A stretch of DNA of 64,000 nt from Amycolatopsis benzoatilytica AK 16/65 (lineage in GTDB: Bacteria; Actinomycetota; Actinomycetes; Mycobacteriales; Pseudonocardiaceae). Below are positions 51,920 to 60,235 of the stretch, piece by piece. A program made the position numbers and the translations under genes. Within the stretch, counting starts at the first letter, position 1. Every line of letters begins with the position of its first letter. The notes under the pieces were generated by a model. The model had not been told where the DNA came from. It did not search any database and saw only the letters and a list, made by a program, of their open reading frames with translations. Where the stretch lies: positions 3,965,795 to 4,029,794 of the forward strand of contig NZ_KB912942.1 in NCBI RefSeq assembly GCF_000383915.1, given 5' to 3'.

Positions 51920-52869
51920 GGGCGCTCCCGGATCACGTCGGACGGTTTCTTGTCCTCGCGCAGGCCGCTGAACCGCGGGTGGCGCAACCGGCCGTCGCGC
52001 GTCCATTCGGAAAAGCCGATCTGGGCGACCAGTTCGGGCCGCACCCAGCGCGCACCCGGCTCGTGCACCGGATCGGCGAACGGTGAGCGGTCGGCTTCGC
52101 GCCGGACCAGCTCGGCCCGCAGCGAGGTCAGCAGGTGGTGGTCGAAGCCGGTGCCGACCTTGCCCGCGTACCGCAGCTGCCCGTTCTCGTGGTAGCCCAG
52201 CAACAACGCGCCGAAGCCTAGGCGGCTGCCCTTCGGGGCGGTGAACCCGCCGATCACCATCTCCTGCCCTTGCTGGCACTTGAACTTCAGCCAGTCCGGC
52301 GAGCGGCCGTGGCGGTACGGCGCGTCGGCGCGTTTCGCGATGACTCCCTCCCAGCCGCGACGGCACGCTTCCTCGAAGAATTTCTCCCCCTCGGTGTTGC
52401 GATGCGCCGACAGCCGGAGCGGATCGTCGAAGACGAAAGCGTCGCGCAGGATCGACTTTCGCTGGCGCAGCGGGAGCGGCGTGGTGTCTTGCTCGTCGTA
52501 ATAGAGGAGGTCGAATAGGTAGTAGTAGACGCGCACGCCGGTCGCGCGGGCGCGCACCGGATCGGTGAGGTGGATGCGCGGCTGCAGCGCGGTGAAACTG
52601 GTCTGGTCGCCGTCGAACGCCACGATCTCCCCGTCCGCGACGAACCGAGGGCCGCCCTGCGCGGCAAGGGCTTCCACGATTTCGGGGTACGCGTTGTCCA
52701 TCACGTTGCCGTTGCGGGAGTACAGCGTGGGCGTCCCGCCGTCGCGCACGCAGAGGGCGCGCACGCCGTCGAGCTTGCGCTCGTAAATCCAGCCCTCGTC
52801 GGAGAAGCGGCGGTCGGTGAGCGTCGCGAGGGTCGGCTCGCTCCAGCCGGGACCAGACATTCGCGTCAT
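51916..52869 (-). CDS. ATP-dependent DNA ligase (LigD ligase domain)
   Basis: The 317-residue protein has the adenylated Lys32 in motif I ERKLDGVRALC, the motif III YYLFDLLYYDEQD region, EGVIAKRADAPYRHGRSPDWLKFKC (motifs IV-V), and an OB-fold C-terminal domain (FTAPKGSRLGFGALLLGYHENGQLRYAGKVGTGFD). It seals nicks or double-strand breaks. ATG 52869 overlaps the phosphoesterase stop by 4 bp. Confidence 0.92.
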   Translation of the reverse strand: MTRMSGPGWSEPTLATLTDRRFSDEGWIYERKLDGVRALCVRDGGTPTLYSRNGNVMDNAYPEIVEALAAQGGPRFVADGEIVAFDGDQTSFTALQPRIHLTDPVRARATGVRVYYYLFDLLYYDEQDTTPLPLRQRKSILRDAFVFDDPLRLSAHRNTEGEKFFEEACRRGWEGVIAKRADAPYRHGRSPDWLKFKCQQGQEMVIGGFTAPKGSRLGFGALLLGYHENGQLRYAGKVGTGFDHHLLTSLRAELVRREADRSPFADPVHEPGARWVRPELVAQIGFSEWTRDGRLRHPRFSGLREDKKPSDVIRERP

Positions 52870-53426
52870 GCGAGGTCCCGGTTGGTGCGACCGGTGAGCA
52901 CGGATTCGAGCTGTGTTTTCGCGGGTTTGCGGCGCCTGTCGGCTCCCTCGTCGTCCTTTTTGACCAGCAGCCACTGCTCCTGGCCGGACGAACGGCGGCG
53001 GATCAGGGAGAAGGCGCCGCGCAGCTTCTCACCGCGCAGGCCGACCTTGAGGTGGCCGTCTTGGAGGGCTTGTTCGGCGGAGTCGTCGGTGAGCACGTCG
53101 AATGTGCCGGTGTCCCACACGATCACGGTGCCGCCGCCGTACTCGCCGGCGGGAATGGCGCCCTCGAAGCGTGCGTAGTCGAGCGGGTGGTCCTCGGTCC
53201 GGATCGCGAGCCGCCGGTCGGCGGGGTTCAGCGACGGGCCTTTCGGCACCGACCACGAGACGAGGACACCGCCGATCTCCAAGCGGAAGTCGAAGTGCAG
53301 GCTGCTCGCGTCGTGCCGCTGCACGACGAACACCGGCTCGGTGTTCCCGCGGCCCCCGCGCGGCTCGGGTGTCCGGCGCCGGTCTCGCTTGGCGCGGTAC
53401 TCGGCCAGCCGGTCCTTCGAGGACAT
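52866..53426 (-). CDS. LigD-type 3'-phosphoesterase
   Basis: The 186-residue protein matches the N-terminal phosphoesterase domain of LigD: FVVQRHDASSLHFDFRLEIGGVLVSWSVPKGPSLNP, DHPLDYARFEGAIPAGEYGGGTVIVWDTGTFDV, and GEKLRGAFSLIRRRSSGQEQWLLVKKDDEGAD. It removes 3' phosphates or ribonucleotides to prepare ends. First gene of a three-gene operon (PE, LIG, POL), which are one polypeptide in many bacteria. Confidence 0.9.
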   Translation of the reverse strand: MSSKDRLAEYRAKRDRRRTPEPRGGRGNTEPVFVVQRHDASSLHFDFRLEIGGVLVSWSVPKGPSLNPADRRLAIRTEDHPLDYARFEGAIPAGEYGGGTVIVWDTGTFDVLTDDSAEQALQDGHLKVGLRGEKLRGAFSLIRRRSSGQEQWLLVKKDDEGADRRRKPAKTQLESVLTGRTNRDLA

Positions 53427-53985
53427 CCCACCACCTCCGCTCGCCCGGGTGCCCCGGAGCCGGCGACGCGAAACGCCCTCGGCGACTCGCCACCCCGAGG
53501 TCTGCCGCGCCAGCGGTTCGGGCTTCAGTGCACGGCGAAACCGCCGTGTTCGGCGACGACCAGGGCGCGGCCGTCGAGGTCACCGGGTCCGCGGAGCCGT
53601 CGCGGGCGGTGACCCGCAGGCCGCGCTCGGGCGCGACGCCCTGTTCGGTCGCGAGGCGCTGGATCGTCCGGTGTTCCGGCGGATGAAGTTCATCTACCGC
53701 AACGCCTACGAGATGCAGCAGCTCGCGCGCAGGCACGACTCGTCCTACGCCGAGTTCTCCCGCACGGAACGTGCTGACGTCACCCTCCGCTCGATCGCCC
53801 TCGACGACAGCTGTGTTCGTCGGTTGTTGCCGGTGGGCCAATAACAGCAGGCGATCCGCCGGGAGAACGTGTCCCAGACCTGCCGTCCGGATCGATGATG
53901 ACGACGACCGGAACGTCCGCTTCCCGTCTTGATCAAGACACGGCTGGGAGACGTCTGCCGGGATCTGGCTAGCCGGGACGGCACA
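53427..53985. other. Region with decayed coding fragments, unrecognised
   Basis: No intact gene. On the minus strand a GC3-biased fragment ends at 53525 (DLDGRALVVAEHGGFAVH then stop), and upstream in another frame EQGVAPERGLRVTARDG, suggesting one frameshifted gene tail. On the plus strand MKFIYRNAYEMQQLARRHDSSYAEFSRTERADVTL (about 53682-53800) also looks coding. I cannot assign either. Confidence 0.4.
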
Positions 53986-55362
53986 TTAGGGCTGGAGCGG
54001 CGGGCGACGGTCGCGGACCGGGCTGACCGATTCGAGTCGTTCGGCCAGTGCGAGGAGGTCGTGGTCGGCCCACCAGGTGCCGACGAGCTGGACGCCGATG
54101 GGCAGGCCGCTCGCGGTCGTCCCGAACGGCAGCGAGACGGCGGGCAGGCCGGTGAGGTTGAAGGGCACCGTCGCCCGCATGACGTTGCGAGCCGGTACTT
54201 TCTTCCCGCCGACAACGTAACTGGATTGCGCATGCGGCGGCGCCGGGATCGGCACGACCGGGCAGACGAGCACGTCGTAGTCCTGGAACCAGCCCGCGAA
54301 CACCGACCTCAGCTGTTCCACCTCGCGCTCGGCGGCGAGGTAGTCGGCGATCGTGACGTCGGGCGCCTGGAGCGTCCGCGCGATCACCGGGTGCAACTCC
54401 GCCTCCCGGCCGGCGGTGATGCCGCGCAGGTAGGGCAGCATCTCGGCGGTGAACAGCGTCGCAGAAATCCGCGTGCAGTCGTGCTCGGCGAGCCACGGGA
54501 TGCCGACCTGCTCGACCGGGAAACCGAGGCCCGACAAGGCCGTGGCCGCCGCGGTCACCGTGCCGGCCACCTCGGGGTCGATCGGGCCGAACGCGTCGGT
54601 GGTCCAGCCGATCCGGACGGGCCCGCCGGGCCGGGCGGCGGCGGGAACGGCGACCGCGTAGGGGTCCCGCCTGTCGGGGCCTTCCAACAGGGACAGCGCC
54701 AGGCGCAGGTCGCGCACGCTGCGCGCCATCGGGCCGGTGTGCCACCACCGCCGCAGTACGTGCGGGAAATGACCGGTGCACGGCACCCGGCCGTGGGTGG
54801 GTTTGATCGAGGCGATGCCGGTGTCGTGGGCCGGTCCGCGCACGGAGATCGCGACGTCGCTGCCCAGGCCGAGCGGCGACAGACCCGCCGCGATGGCCGC
54901 GGACTCGCCGCCGCTGGAGCCGCCGGGGGTGCGCTCGGGGTCGTAAGGGTTGAGCGACCGGCCGGCGAGCAGGTTGTCGGTCTCGGTCCAGTACGACATC
55001 TCGGGCAGGTTGGTCTTCGCCAACGGGATGCCGCCCGCAGCCCGCAGCCGCGCCACGGCGGTGGCGTCGGCCTCCGGCACATGATCGGCGAACAACGACG
55101 ATCCCCGGGTGGTCCGGACACCCTCGGTGTCGAACGAGTCCTTGATCGTGAACGGCACGCCACCCAGCGGCCCGGCATGCGGGCGAGCGGCAGCTGCGAG
55201 AGCCTGCTCGCCCAGCACAGTGACGAACGCGTTGACCCGCTCCCCCAGCGCCTCGATGCGATCCAGATGCGCCTGCACGACCTCGACCGCGGTAACCTCG
55301 CCGACAGCTATCAGGCGCGCCAGCTCTGTCGCGTCGAGCCAGACCAAATCCATGGTGACCAT
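53986..55362 (-). CDS. Amidase (amidase-signature family)
   Basis: The 458-residue amidase has the Ser-cisSer-Lys triad: Lys74 in [11 protein letters not shown], the cis-Ser in [16 protein letters not shown], and the nucleophile Ser in [16 protein letters not shown], where the usual GGS is [35 protein letters not shown] follows. It hydrolyses a C-N amide bond, substrate unknown. Starts ATG 55362 or 55353 are both possible; neither has a strong ribosome binding site. Confidence 0.88.
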   Translation of the reverse strand: MVTMDLVWLDATELARLIAVGEVTAVEVVQAHLDRIEALGERVNAFVTVLGEQALAAAARPHAGPLGGVPFTIKDSFDTEGVRTTRGSSLFADHVPEADATAVARLRAAGGIPLAKTNLPEMSYWTETDNLLAGRSLNPYDPERTPGGSSGGESAAIAAGLSPLGLGSDVAISVRGPAHDTGIASIKPTHGRVPCTGHFPHVLRRWWHTGPMARSVRDLRLALSLLEGPDRRDPYAVAVPAAARPGGPVRIGWTTDAFGPIDPEVAGTVTAAATALSGLGFPVEQVGIPWLAEHDCTRISATLFTAEMLPYLRGITAGREAELHPVIARTLQAPDVTIADYLAAEREVEQLRSVFAGWFQDYDVLVCPVVPIPAPPHAQSSYVVGGKKVPARNVMRATVPFNLTGLPAVSLPFGTTASGLPIGVQLVGTWWADHDLLALAERLESVSPVRDRRPPLQP

Positions 55363-55479
55363 CATCGATGATCGTAATGACGGGAGCCGGCACCCGTCAT
55401 CGGCGCCCCGAGCCGCGCAACGCGGCGGCGAGACCGTGACCGCACGCCCAGTGGCGCACGACCAACACACTCGTCTGCC

Positions 55480-56391
55480 GCTTACCTCCTGCATTAGGGA
55501 ACGCTGCGTTCGCGAATCGCCTGTGCGACAACCTGTTCCACTCTGCGCTGCTGTCGGTGGGCCACACGACTAGTAACGCGGCGGGCTGGCCCGCCAACTT
55601 GCATCGGTGCACCCAGGCATGCCGGGACAGATACGGAAACACCGGGCCAATTCCGGCTTGTTCGGCCCTTCGGCTGAGCATCGCCCGGATGCCCCTCTCG
55701 GCCATCGGACCGGAGCGGAAGAGCCGAGCCGCCGCAGTGCGCCTTCCGTACGGATGACGTGCGCGTGCGCGGATGTAGCGCAGGAGCGCTTCCGCTCTGA
55801 CCGCGTTGAACGGCACGTCGCGCGGACGACGACCCTTCCCCACAACACTGATGACATCGACGTCGAAGCTCCCACGCTCCTGCTCCACCGGGTCCGCCAC
55901 CCGCAACGGGGCCAATTCGCCCACCCGCACACCGCAGTGGTGGCTAGCAGCGCCTTCAATTCGGCGTCGCGCAACACGTCCGGCGACCCGTCCGGAACCT
56001 GCGGGACCTCCATTTTGTAAAACGGCGAATTGTCGATGATCTCTTCGACGTCGTCGAGCCATCGGTAGAACTGCTGCAAATGCCGGTACTGCTTGGCGAT
56101 GTAGCTGTGCGCAAGAGACGCTCCGGTGCGAAAATTAGGACGTTGCCGGAGGTACTCGAAATACCGCTCCAATTCCCGGCGCCCCACCTCCGTCGCCACC
56201 ATCGACAGCTCTTCGTCGTCGAGGTAGTCGACCAGCATGGCGACGCTCTCCAGGTACGCGGCGATCGTGGAGTCGGCGCGGTTCTTGGCCCTCAGATGCG
56301 TTCTCCAGTCCGAGACGAGCTCCCGGATGTCATCGGGCTCCAGCACCTCCACAGGTGCCTCAACGGCGGTCATGAAAACAGTGTTACTCAA
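55480..56391 (-). pseudogene. Tyrosine recombinase (XerD/phage integrase type), frameshifted
   Basis: ATG 56391 starts VEVLEPDDIRELVSDWRTHLRAKNRADSTIAAYLESVAMLVDYL, the SAM-like N-terminal domain, up to DVLRDAELKALLATT. The catalytic half then continues in another frame with a piece missing: VRVGELAPLRVADPV, VVGKGRRPRDVPFNAVRAEALLRYIRARARHP, RAMLSRRAEQAGIGPVFPYLSRHAWVH (degraded HxLRH). After that it is corrupt. The deletion removes the first catalytic Arg region. It lies 117 bp from a tRNA, a typical integration context. Confidence 0.75.
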
Positions 56392-56508
56392 AAGATCCCT
56401 TGGGTTACAAGCGCTGTGCTCGTCTCCGACCTTCTGGCCGACCAGGGTTTCAAGATCGTTTTTTCGGGAAATCCGCCCAGGTCAGGGGCATAATTTGAGA
56501 CGAAAAAG

Positions 56509-56582
56509 TGGGCCGGGTCGGGCTCGAACCGACGGCCAAGGGATTATGAGTCCCCTGCTCTAACCAACTGAGCTACCGGCCC
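56509..56582 (-). tRNA. tRNA with anticodon CAU (elongator Met or Ile2)
   Basis: On the minus strand a complete cloverleaf is visible: acceptor stem GGGCCGG/CCGGCCC (7 bp), D-arm GCTCAGTTGGTTAGAGC, anticodon stem GGGGA/TCCCT with loop CTCATAA (anticodon CAT), and T-arm GTCGG-TTCGAGC-CCGAC. The discriminator base is A; CCA is not encoded. The paired first base pair G1-C72 excludes an initiator tRNA. It could be elongator Met or Ile(CAU, lysidine-modified). Confidence 0.95.
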
Positions 56583-56743
56583 TTCGAGGACGGCGCGTTC
56601 GCATACGCACATCATCCCCAGTTCGTTTCAACTTATCACAATGGCCGCCTTGGCCGATGGCGTAGGCCGATCGGGTCCGAGTGCGGTCCCCGGCCACCCG
56701 GTTCGTCTAGATTGCAGAGGTCAGCCCCGGGGAGGAGGCAGCC
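56583..56743. other. Short intergenic stretch upstream of tRNA and small membrane protein
   Basis: Contains the tRNA 5' flank and the GGAGGAGG site of the next gene; a likely AT-rich promoter patch lies around 56628-56645. Nothing further seen. Confidence 0.4.
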
Positions 56744-57010
56744 ATGGCCGCCGGACGACGGGTTCCGCTCGCGCTTCTCGACTCGCTCGCCGCCGGGCTC
56801 GCGCTGGGCTACCTGGCTCGCCAATACCGCGACGTACTGCTCGCCCACGGAGCGATGGTCTCGCTCGCGGTCGTCGTCGCGGCCGGGCTGGCGCTGGCGG
56901 GGTACCGGGGGTTTCGCACCTTGGAAAGAGCCAGCGCCCGGGTGGACGCCATCGTCGCGGACGAGCTTTCGCGCCGGAACCGCCGTCCCTCGCCACGGCC
57001 GCGTCCGTGA
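56744..57010 (+). CDS. Small membrane protein, unknown function
   Basis: The 88-residue protein starts ATG after GGGGAGGAGG. It has two hydrophobic segments (LALLDSLAAGLALGYLA and GAMVSLAVVVAAGLALAG) and a basic, Pro/Arg-rich tail (SRRNRRPSPRPRP). No family recognised. Codon usage and the strong ribosome binding site support it as real. Confidence 0.65.
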   Translation: MAAGRRVPLALLDSLAAGLALGYLARQYRDVLLAHGAMVSLAVVVAAGLALAGYRGFRTLERASARVDAIVADELSRRNRRPSPRPRP

Positions 57011-57327
57011 ACCTCCTTTGACCGCACGGGTTTGCCGATTCCTGACTCGAGGTAGGGACGAGGTGCGGAACCGCGAGTCGCGGAGACCGTCCATTGCCGG
57101 GAAAGCAACGAGCTGAGCCCTGCGCATTCCCCCGAACCGACGCCGAGCCCACGGTCACGCCGGACGTGCCCGGTCCGGAGAATTCGTCCAAACCGGCTAG
57201 CCGCCCCAACGAAAATCGGTGCCTGCCGCGAGACCGCCGGACGGCGGCACCGCCACCACCATCGCCAAGCGGGCCAGCTGATCCCTGCCGTCCCTGGCCG
57301 GACGCCAGCTGCCCCGGCGCCCGCGCC
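57011..57327. other. Gap between small membrane protein and UvrA-like gene, no gene seen
   Basis: Just over 300 bp, high GC, without motifs or a plausible open frame. Confidence 0.35.
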
Positions 57328-59580
57328 CTAGCTGTCCAGCGCCGCCCGGAAGTAGCGACCGGTCGCACCCTCGTGCTCGGCCAGCCCCTTCGGCGTTCCG
57401 GTGTAGAGCACTCGCCCGCCGTTCTCGCCCGCACCGGGACCGAGGTCGATCACCCAGTCCGCCGCGGCCACGACGTGCAGCGAATGCTCGACTACGACCA
57501 GCGTGCGGCCTTCGTCGACGAGCCGGTCGAGCAGCGCGACCATCCGCGTCGTGTCGCTCGGGTGCAGGCCCGCGGTGGGCTCGTCGACCAGCAGGTCGTC
57601 GCTGGTCGAATCGAGCTGCCGGGCGAGTTTCAGCCGCTGCCGCTCGCCGCCGGACAGGGTGTCCAGGGTGCGGCCGCTCGCCAGGTGGCCGAGGCCGAGT
57701 TCGCCGAGCAGCGCGGCCAGCCGCACCACGTCCGGGTGCGGGACGTAGCGGGCCAGCGCCGACACCGGCGTGTTCAGCACCTCCAGCACAGTCCGCCCGT
57801 CGAGGCGCGGTTCCAGCGACTCGGCGCGGAAACCGGTGGAGCCGCACACCTCGCACGGCGTGTCCACGTCCTCCAGGAACGCCAGGTCGGTGCGCCGCAC
57901 CCCGGTGCCGCGGCAGGCCGGGCAGCCACCTTGCGAGCGCGGGTTGAACAGCTTCGGCGACAACCCGCTGACCTCGGCGAACGCCCGCTGCACCGGATCG
58001 GACAATCCCAACCAGGTGCCGACCGTGGACCGTGCCGTCGCGACGATCTGGCTCTGGTCCACCTCGGTGAACCGCGGATGCCGTTCGGCGAGCTCCCCGG
58101 CCAGCGTCGACTTGCCCGAGCCCGCGACGCCGGTGATCACGGTGAGCACCCCGGTCGGAACGTCGACGTCGATCCCGGCGAGCGTGTGCCGGTGGAGCCC
58201 GCGCAGCGGCAGCCAGCCGCTCGGTTCGCGTAGTCCGTCCTTGAGCCGGACACCGGTGCGCAGCGCCCGCGCGGTCGTGGTGTCCGCTTTCCGCAGCTCG
58301 GCGGGCGAGCCGTGGAACACGACGCGCCCGCCCGCTTCGCCCGCACCGGGCCCCAGGTCGATGACGTGGTCCGCGGCCACCATGACCGCCTCGTGATGAT
58401 CCACCACCAGCACGGTGTTGCCGTGGTCGCGCAGCCGCCGCAGCACGTCGACCAGCGACGCGACGTCGGCCGGATGCAGCCCGTCAGTCGGCTCGTCCAG
58501 CACGTAGGTCAGGTCGGTGAGGCTGGAACCCAAGTGCCGCACCAGCTTCAGCCGTTGCGACTCGCCGCCGGACAGCGTCGGAGTGGCGCGGTAGCAGTGC
58601 AAGTGGCCGAGACCAAGCGTGATCATCGACTCGAGCCGCAGCCGCAGCGCCGCCACCAGCGGCTTCGCCCAGTCGTGGTCGACTCCGGCGCAGAACTCCA
58701 GCAGCCCCGCCGCATCCCGGTACCCGAGGTCTACAATGGACACCCCGTTGAGCAGGCTTTCCCGCGCCGCCGGGGCCAGCCGGCTGCCGCCGCAGTCCGG
58801 GCACGGCCGCTGCGCGGTGACGTCAGCCAGCGCGGCCTTGACGGCAGGGCCGGGTTTGGCTTCGCGTTCCACCAGCAGCCGCCGGATGCGCGGCACCATC
58901 GACTGGTACTGCGCGCTGGCCGGGAACCGGGGCAGCGGGTTCGGCGGCTTCCGGGTGGGACCGTGCAGGAGGAACTGCACGAGCTCTTCGGGCCATTCGC
59001 GCAACGGCAGATCGTTGTCGAAGAATCCGGAGTAGACATAGCGCTTCCAGATCCAGGTGCCGACCGCGAAACTGGGGAAGACCATCGCCCCGTCGTTGAG
59101 CGACCGGCTGCGGTCGATCATCCGCTCGCCGTCGATGTCGGTGACCGTGCCGAGCCCCGCGCAGGTCGGGCACATGCCGGACGGATCGTTGAACGAGTAG
59201 GCGGGCGAGTACCCCGCCGACGGTTCGCCGAGGCGGGAGAACAACATCCGCAGCATGGTCCATACCTCGGTGGCGGTGCCGACGGTCGACCGCGAGTTCG
59301 TCCCGAGCGGCTTCTGGTCGACCACGACCACCGTGGTGAGCCCGTTGAGCGAGCTGGCCTCCGGGGCCGGATCGTGCGGCAGCTTGGACCGCACGAACGC
59401 CGGCATCGTCGAGTAGAGCTGCCGCCGCGACTCGGCGGCCAGGGTGGCAAACGCGAGCGAGGACTTGCCCGATCCGGAGACTCCGGTGACCGCGACCAGC
59501 TGGTGCTTCGGGATGTCGACGTCCACGTCGGCAAGGTTGTGCGTGCGCACGCCCCTAAGGCTGATCAGGTTCGACGGCAT
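57328..59580 (-). CDS. UvrA-like ABC ATPase (UvrA2/DrrC drug-resistance type)
   Basis: The 750-residue protein has two ABC modules: Walker A GVSGSGKSSLA and GVAGSGKSTLA, signatures LSGGESQRLKL and LSGGERQRLKL, and Walker B YVLDEPTDGLHP and LLVDEPTAGLHP. It has zinc-type Cys pairs (CPTCAG, CPDCGG, CPACRGTG, CEVCGSTG). It is ~200 residues shorter than UvrA of nucleotide excision repair and lacks most of the UvrB-binding insert, as in UvrA2/DrrC proteins linked to resistance to DNA-binding drugs. The start at ATG 59580 has only a weak ribosome binding site. Divergent from the HelR-like gene. Confidence 0.9.
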   Translation of the reverse strand: MPSNLISLRGVRTHNLADVDVDIPKHQLVAVTGVSGSGKSSLAFATLAAESRRQLYSTMPAFVRSKLPHDPAPEASSLNGLTTVVVVDQKPLGTNSRSTVGTATEVWTMLRMLFSRLGEPSAGYSPAYSFNDPSGMCPTCAGLGTVTDIDGERMIDRSRSLNDGAMVFPSFAVGTWIWKRYVYSGFFDNDLPLREWPEELVQFLLHGPTRKPPNPLPRFPASAQYQSMVPRIRRLLVEREAKPGPAVKAALADVTAQRPCPDCGGSRLAPAARESLLNGVSIVDLGYRDAAGLLEFCAGVDHDWAKPLVAALRLRLESMITLGLGHLHCYRATPTLSGGESQRLKLVRHLGSSLTDLTYVLDEPTDGLHPADVASLVDVLRRLRDHGNTVLVVDHHEAVMVAADHVIDLGPGAGEAGGRVVFHGSPAELRKADTTTARALRTGVRLKDGLREPSGWLPLRGLHRHTLAGIDVDVPTGVLTVITGVAGSGKSTLAGELAERHPRFTEVDQSQIVATARSTVGTWLGLSDPVQRAFAEVSGLSPKLFNPRSQGGCPACRGTGVRRTDLAFLEDVDTPCEVCGSTGFRAESLEPRLDGRTVLEVLNTPVSALARYVPHPDVVRLAALLGELGLGHLASGRTLDTLSGGERQRLKLARQLDSTSDDLLVDEPTAGLHPSDTTRMVALLDRLVDEGRTLVVVEHSLHVVAAADWVIDLGPGAGENGGRVLYTGTPKGLAEHEGATGRYFRAALDS

Positions 59581-59774
59581 GCGTCCCAGCCTACGTCGCG
59601 GGACCGACAGAAACGGGCCAGCCGACCGGCAGCTCAAGGCCGGCGGACCGACCTGCTCGGGCAAAAGCTGGTGCCGCGGGGCGCGGGGCTGGTGAGTGCT
59701 GGGCAATCTCGCGAAGGCGGCACAAGGGAACTGGGAGTGTCTCGCTCCTCCCCTTTCACCATACAACGCAGGGC

Positions 59775-59793
59775 GGGGCTTGCCGCAAGACCC
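59775..59793. promoter_or_regulatory. Rifamycin-associated element (RAE)-like inverted repeat
   Basis: GGGGCTTGCCGCAAGACCC is a 19-bp inverted repeat (GGGnCTTGC-N-GCAAGnCCC). It closely matches, as I recall it, the RAE found upstream of rifamycin-inactivating genes and helR in actinomycetes. It lies 195 bp upstream of the UvrA-like gene and 443 bp upstream of the HelR-like gene, in their shared divergent region. Confidence 0.7.
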
Positions 59794-59848
59794 GGGTGAG
59801 GGAGCAGAATCGCTTCTCGACAAGGGGACCTGCGGTCCGGCGGCCAGC

Positions 59849-59896
59849 GACCAGAGAAACGGGCGACCAGAGAAACGGGCGACCAGGGAAACGGGC
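59849..59896. repeat. Three tandem 16-bp repeats
   Basis: The unit GACCAGAGAAACGGGC occurs at 59849-59864 and 59865-59880, and with one change (AGGG for AGAG) at 59881-59896. It lies downstream of the RAE-like element. Probably slippage-prone leader DNA. Confidence 0.8.
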
Positions 59897-60139
59897 GGTC
59901 CGAGCCCTCGGCGGCCGGGAATCCAGCGGTCCGCGGCCGGACCGGACCAGGCCAACTCCGCTGGATCCGACCGCCGCCCCGGCAGACAGGCCACCTCCGC
60001 CTCGGCCAGCCCTACCGAAATCACACCCGCGACCCGGCTCCGCCCGGCCAGCCCAACCCGATCAGCCGCCTGGCCACAGCCCGGACAGCGAACTCCCACA
60101 ACCCAGAAACCCGAGAAAATCCGCGCCCCACCCCGCCAC

Positions 60140-60145
60140 TTGACA
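60140..60145 (+). promoter_or_regulatory. Possible -35 element of the HelR-like gene
   Basis: TTGACA is a perfect sigma-70 -35 hexamer. A clear -10 at the right spacing is not obvious in the following AATAAAAAATC stretch, so the call is weak. Confidence 0.3.
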
Positions 60146-60235
60146 ACGGGTGGACAATAAAAAATCGACGCGTCTTCACCAAGGATCAGAAGTTCACGTC
60201 GAATGTAGGTTCAGAATAACAGCAGTGAGGGGAAT

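Larger units (their letters stand above)
59794..60235. other. Long leader region upstream of HelR-like gene, no gene supported
   Basis: About 440 bp including three tandem 16-bp repeats (59849-59896) and a Pro/Arg-rich, probably non-coding open frame (59796-60143). A TTGACA hexamer is at 60140-60145. The final 100 bp are AT-richer. It probably contains a promoter and a long 5' leader for the HelR-like gene. Confidence 0.4.

Noticed and set aside
53427..53985. Possible Ku gene beside the split LigD genes
   Set aside because: Neither strand shows Ku motifs; fragments are too short and in changing frames.
56509..56582. Initiator tRNA-fMet
   Set aside because: The acceptor stem is fully paired (G1-C72), unlike the mismatched initiator; the gene is an elongator Met or Ile2 tRNA.
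59849..59896. Tandem repeats considered as a CRISPR array
   Set aside because: Units are directly adjacent with no spacers, only three copies, and no cas genes are near.
59796..60143. Pro/Arg-rich 115-codon frame in the HelR leader
   Set aside because: Composition reflects tandem repeats and GC-rich leader DNA; no supporting motif, though a leader peptide cannot be fully excluded.
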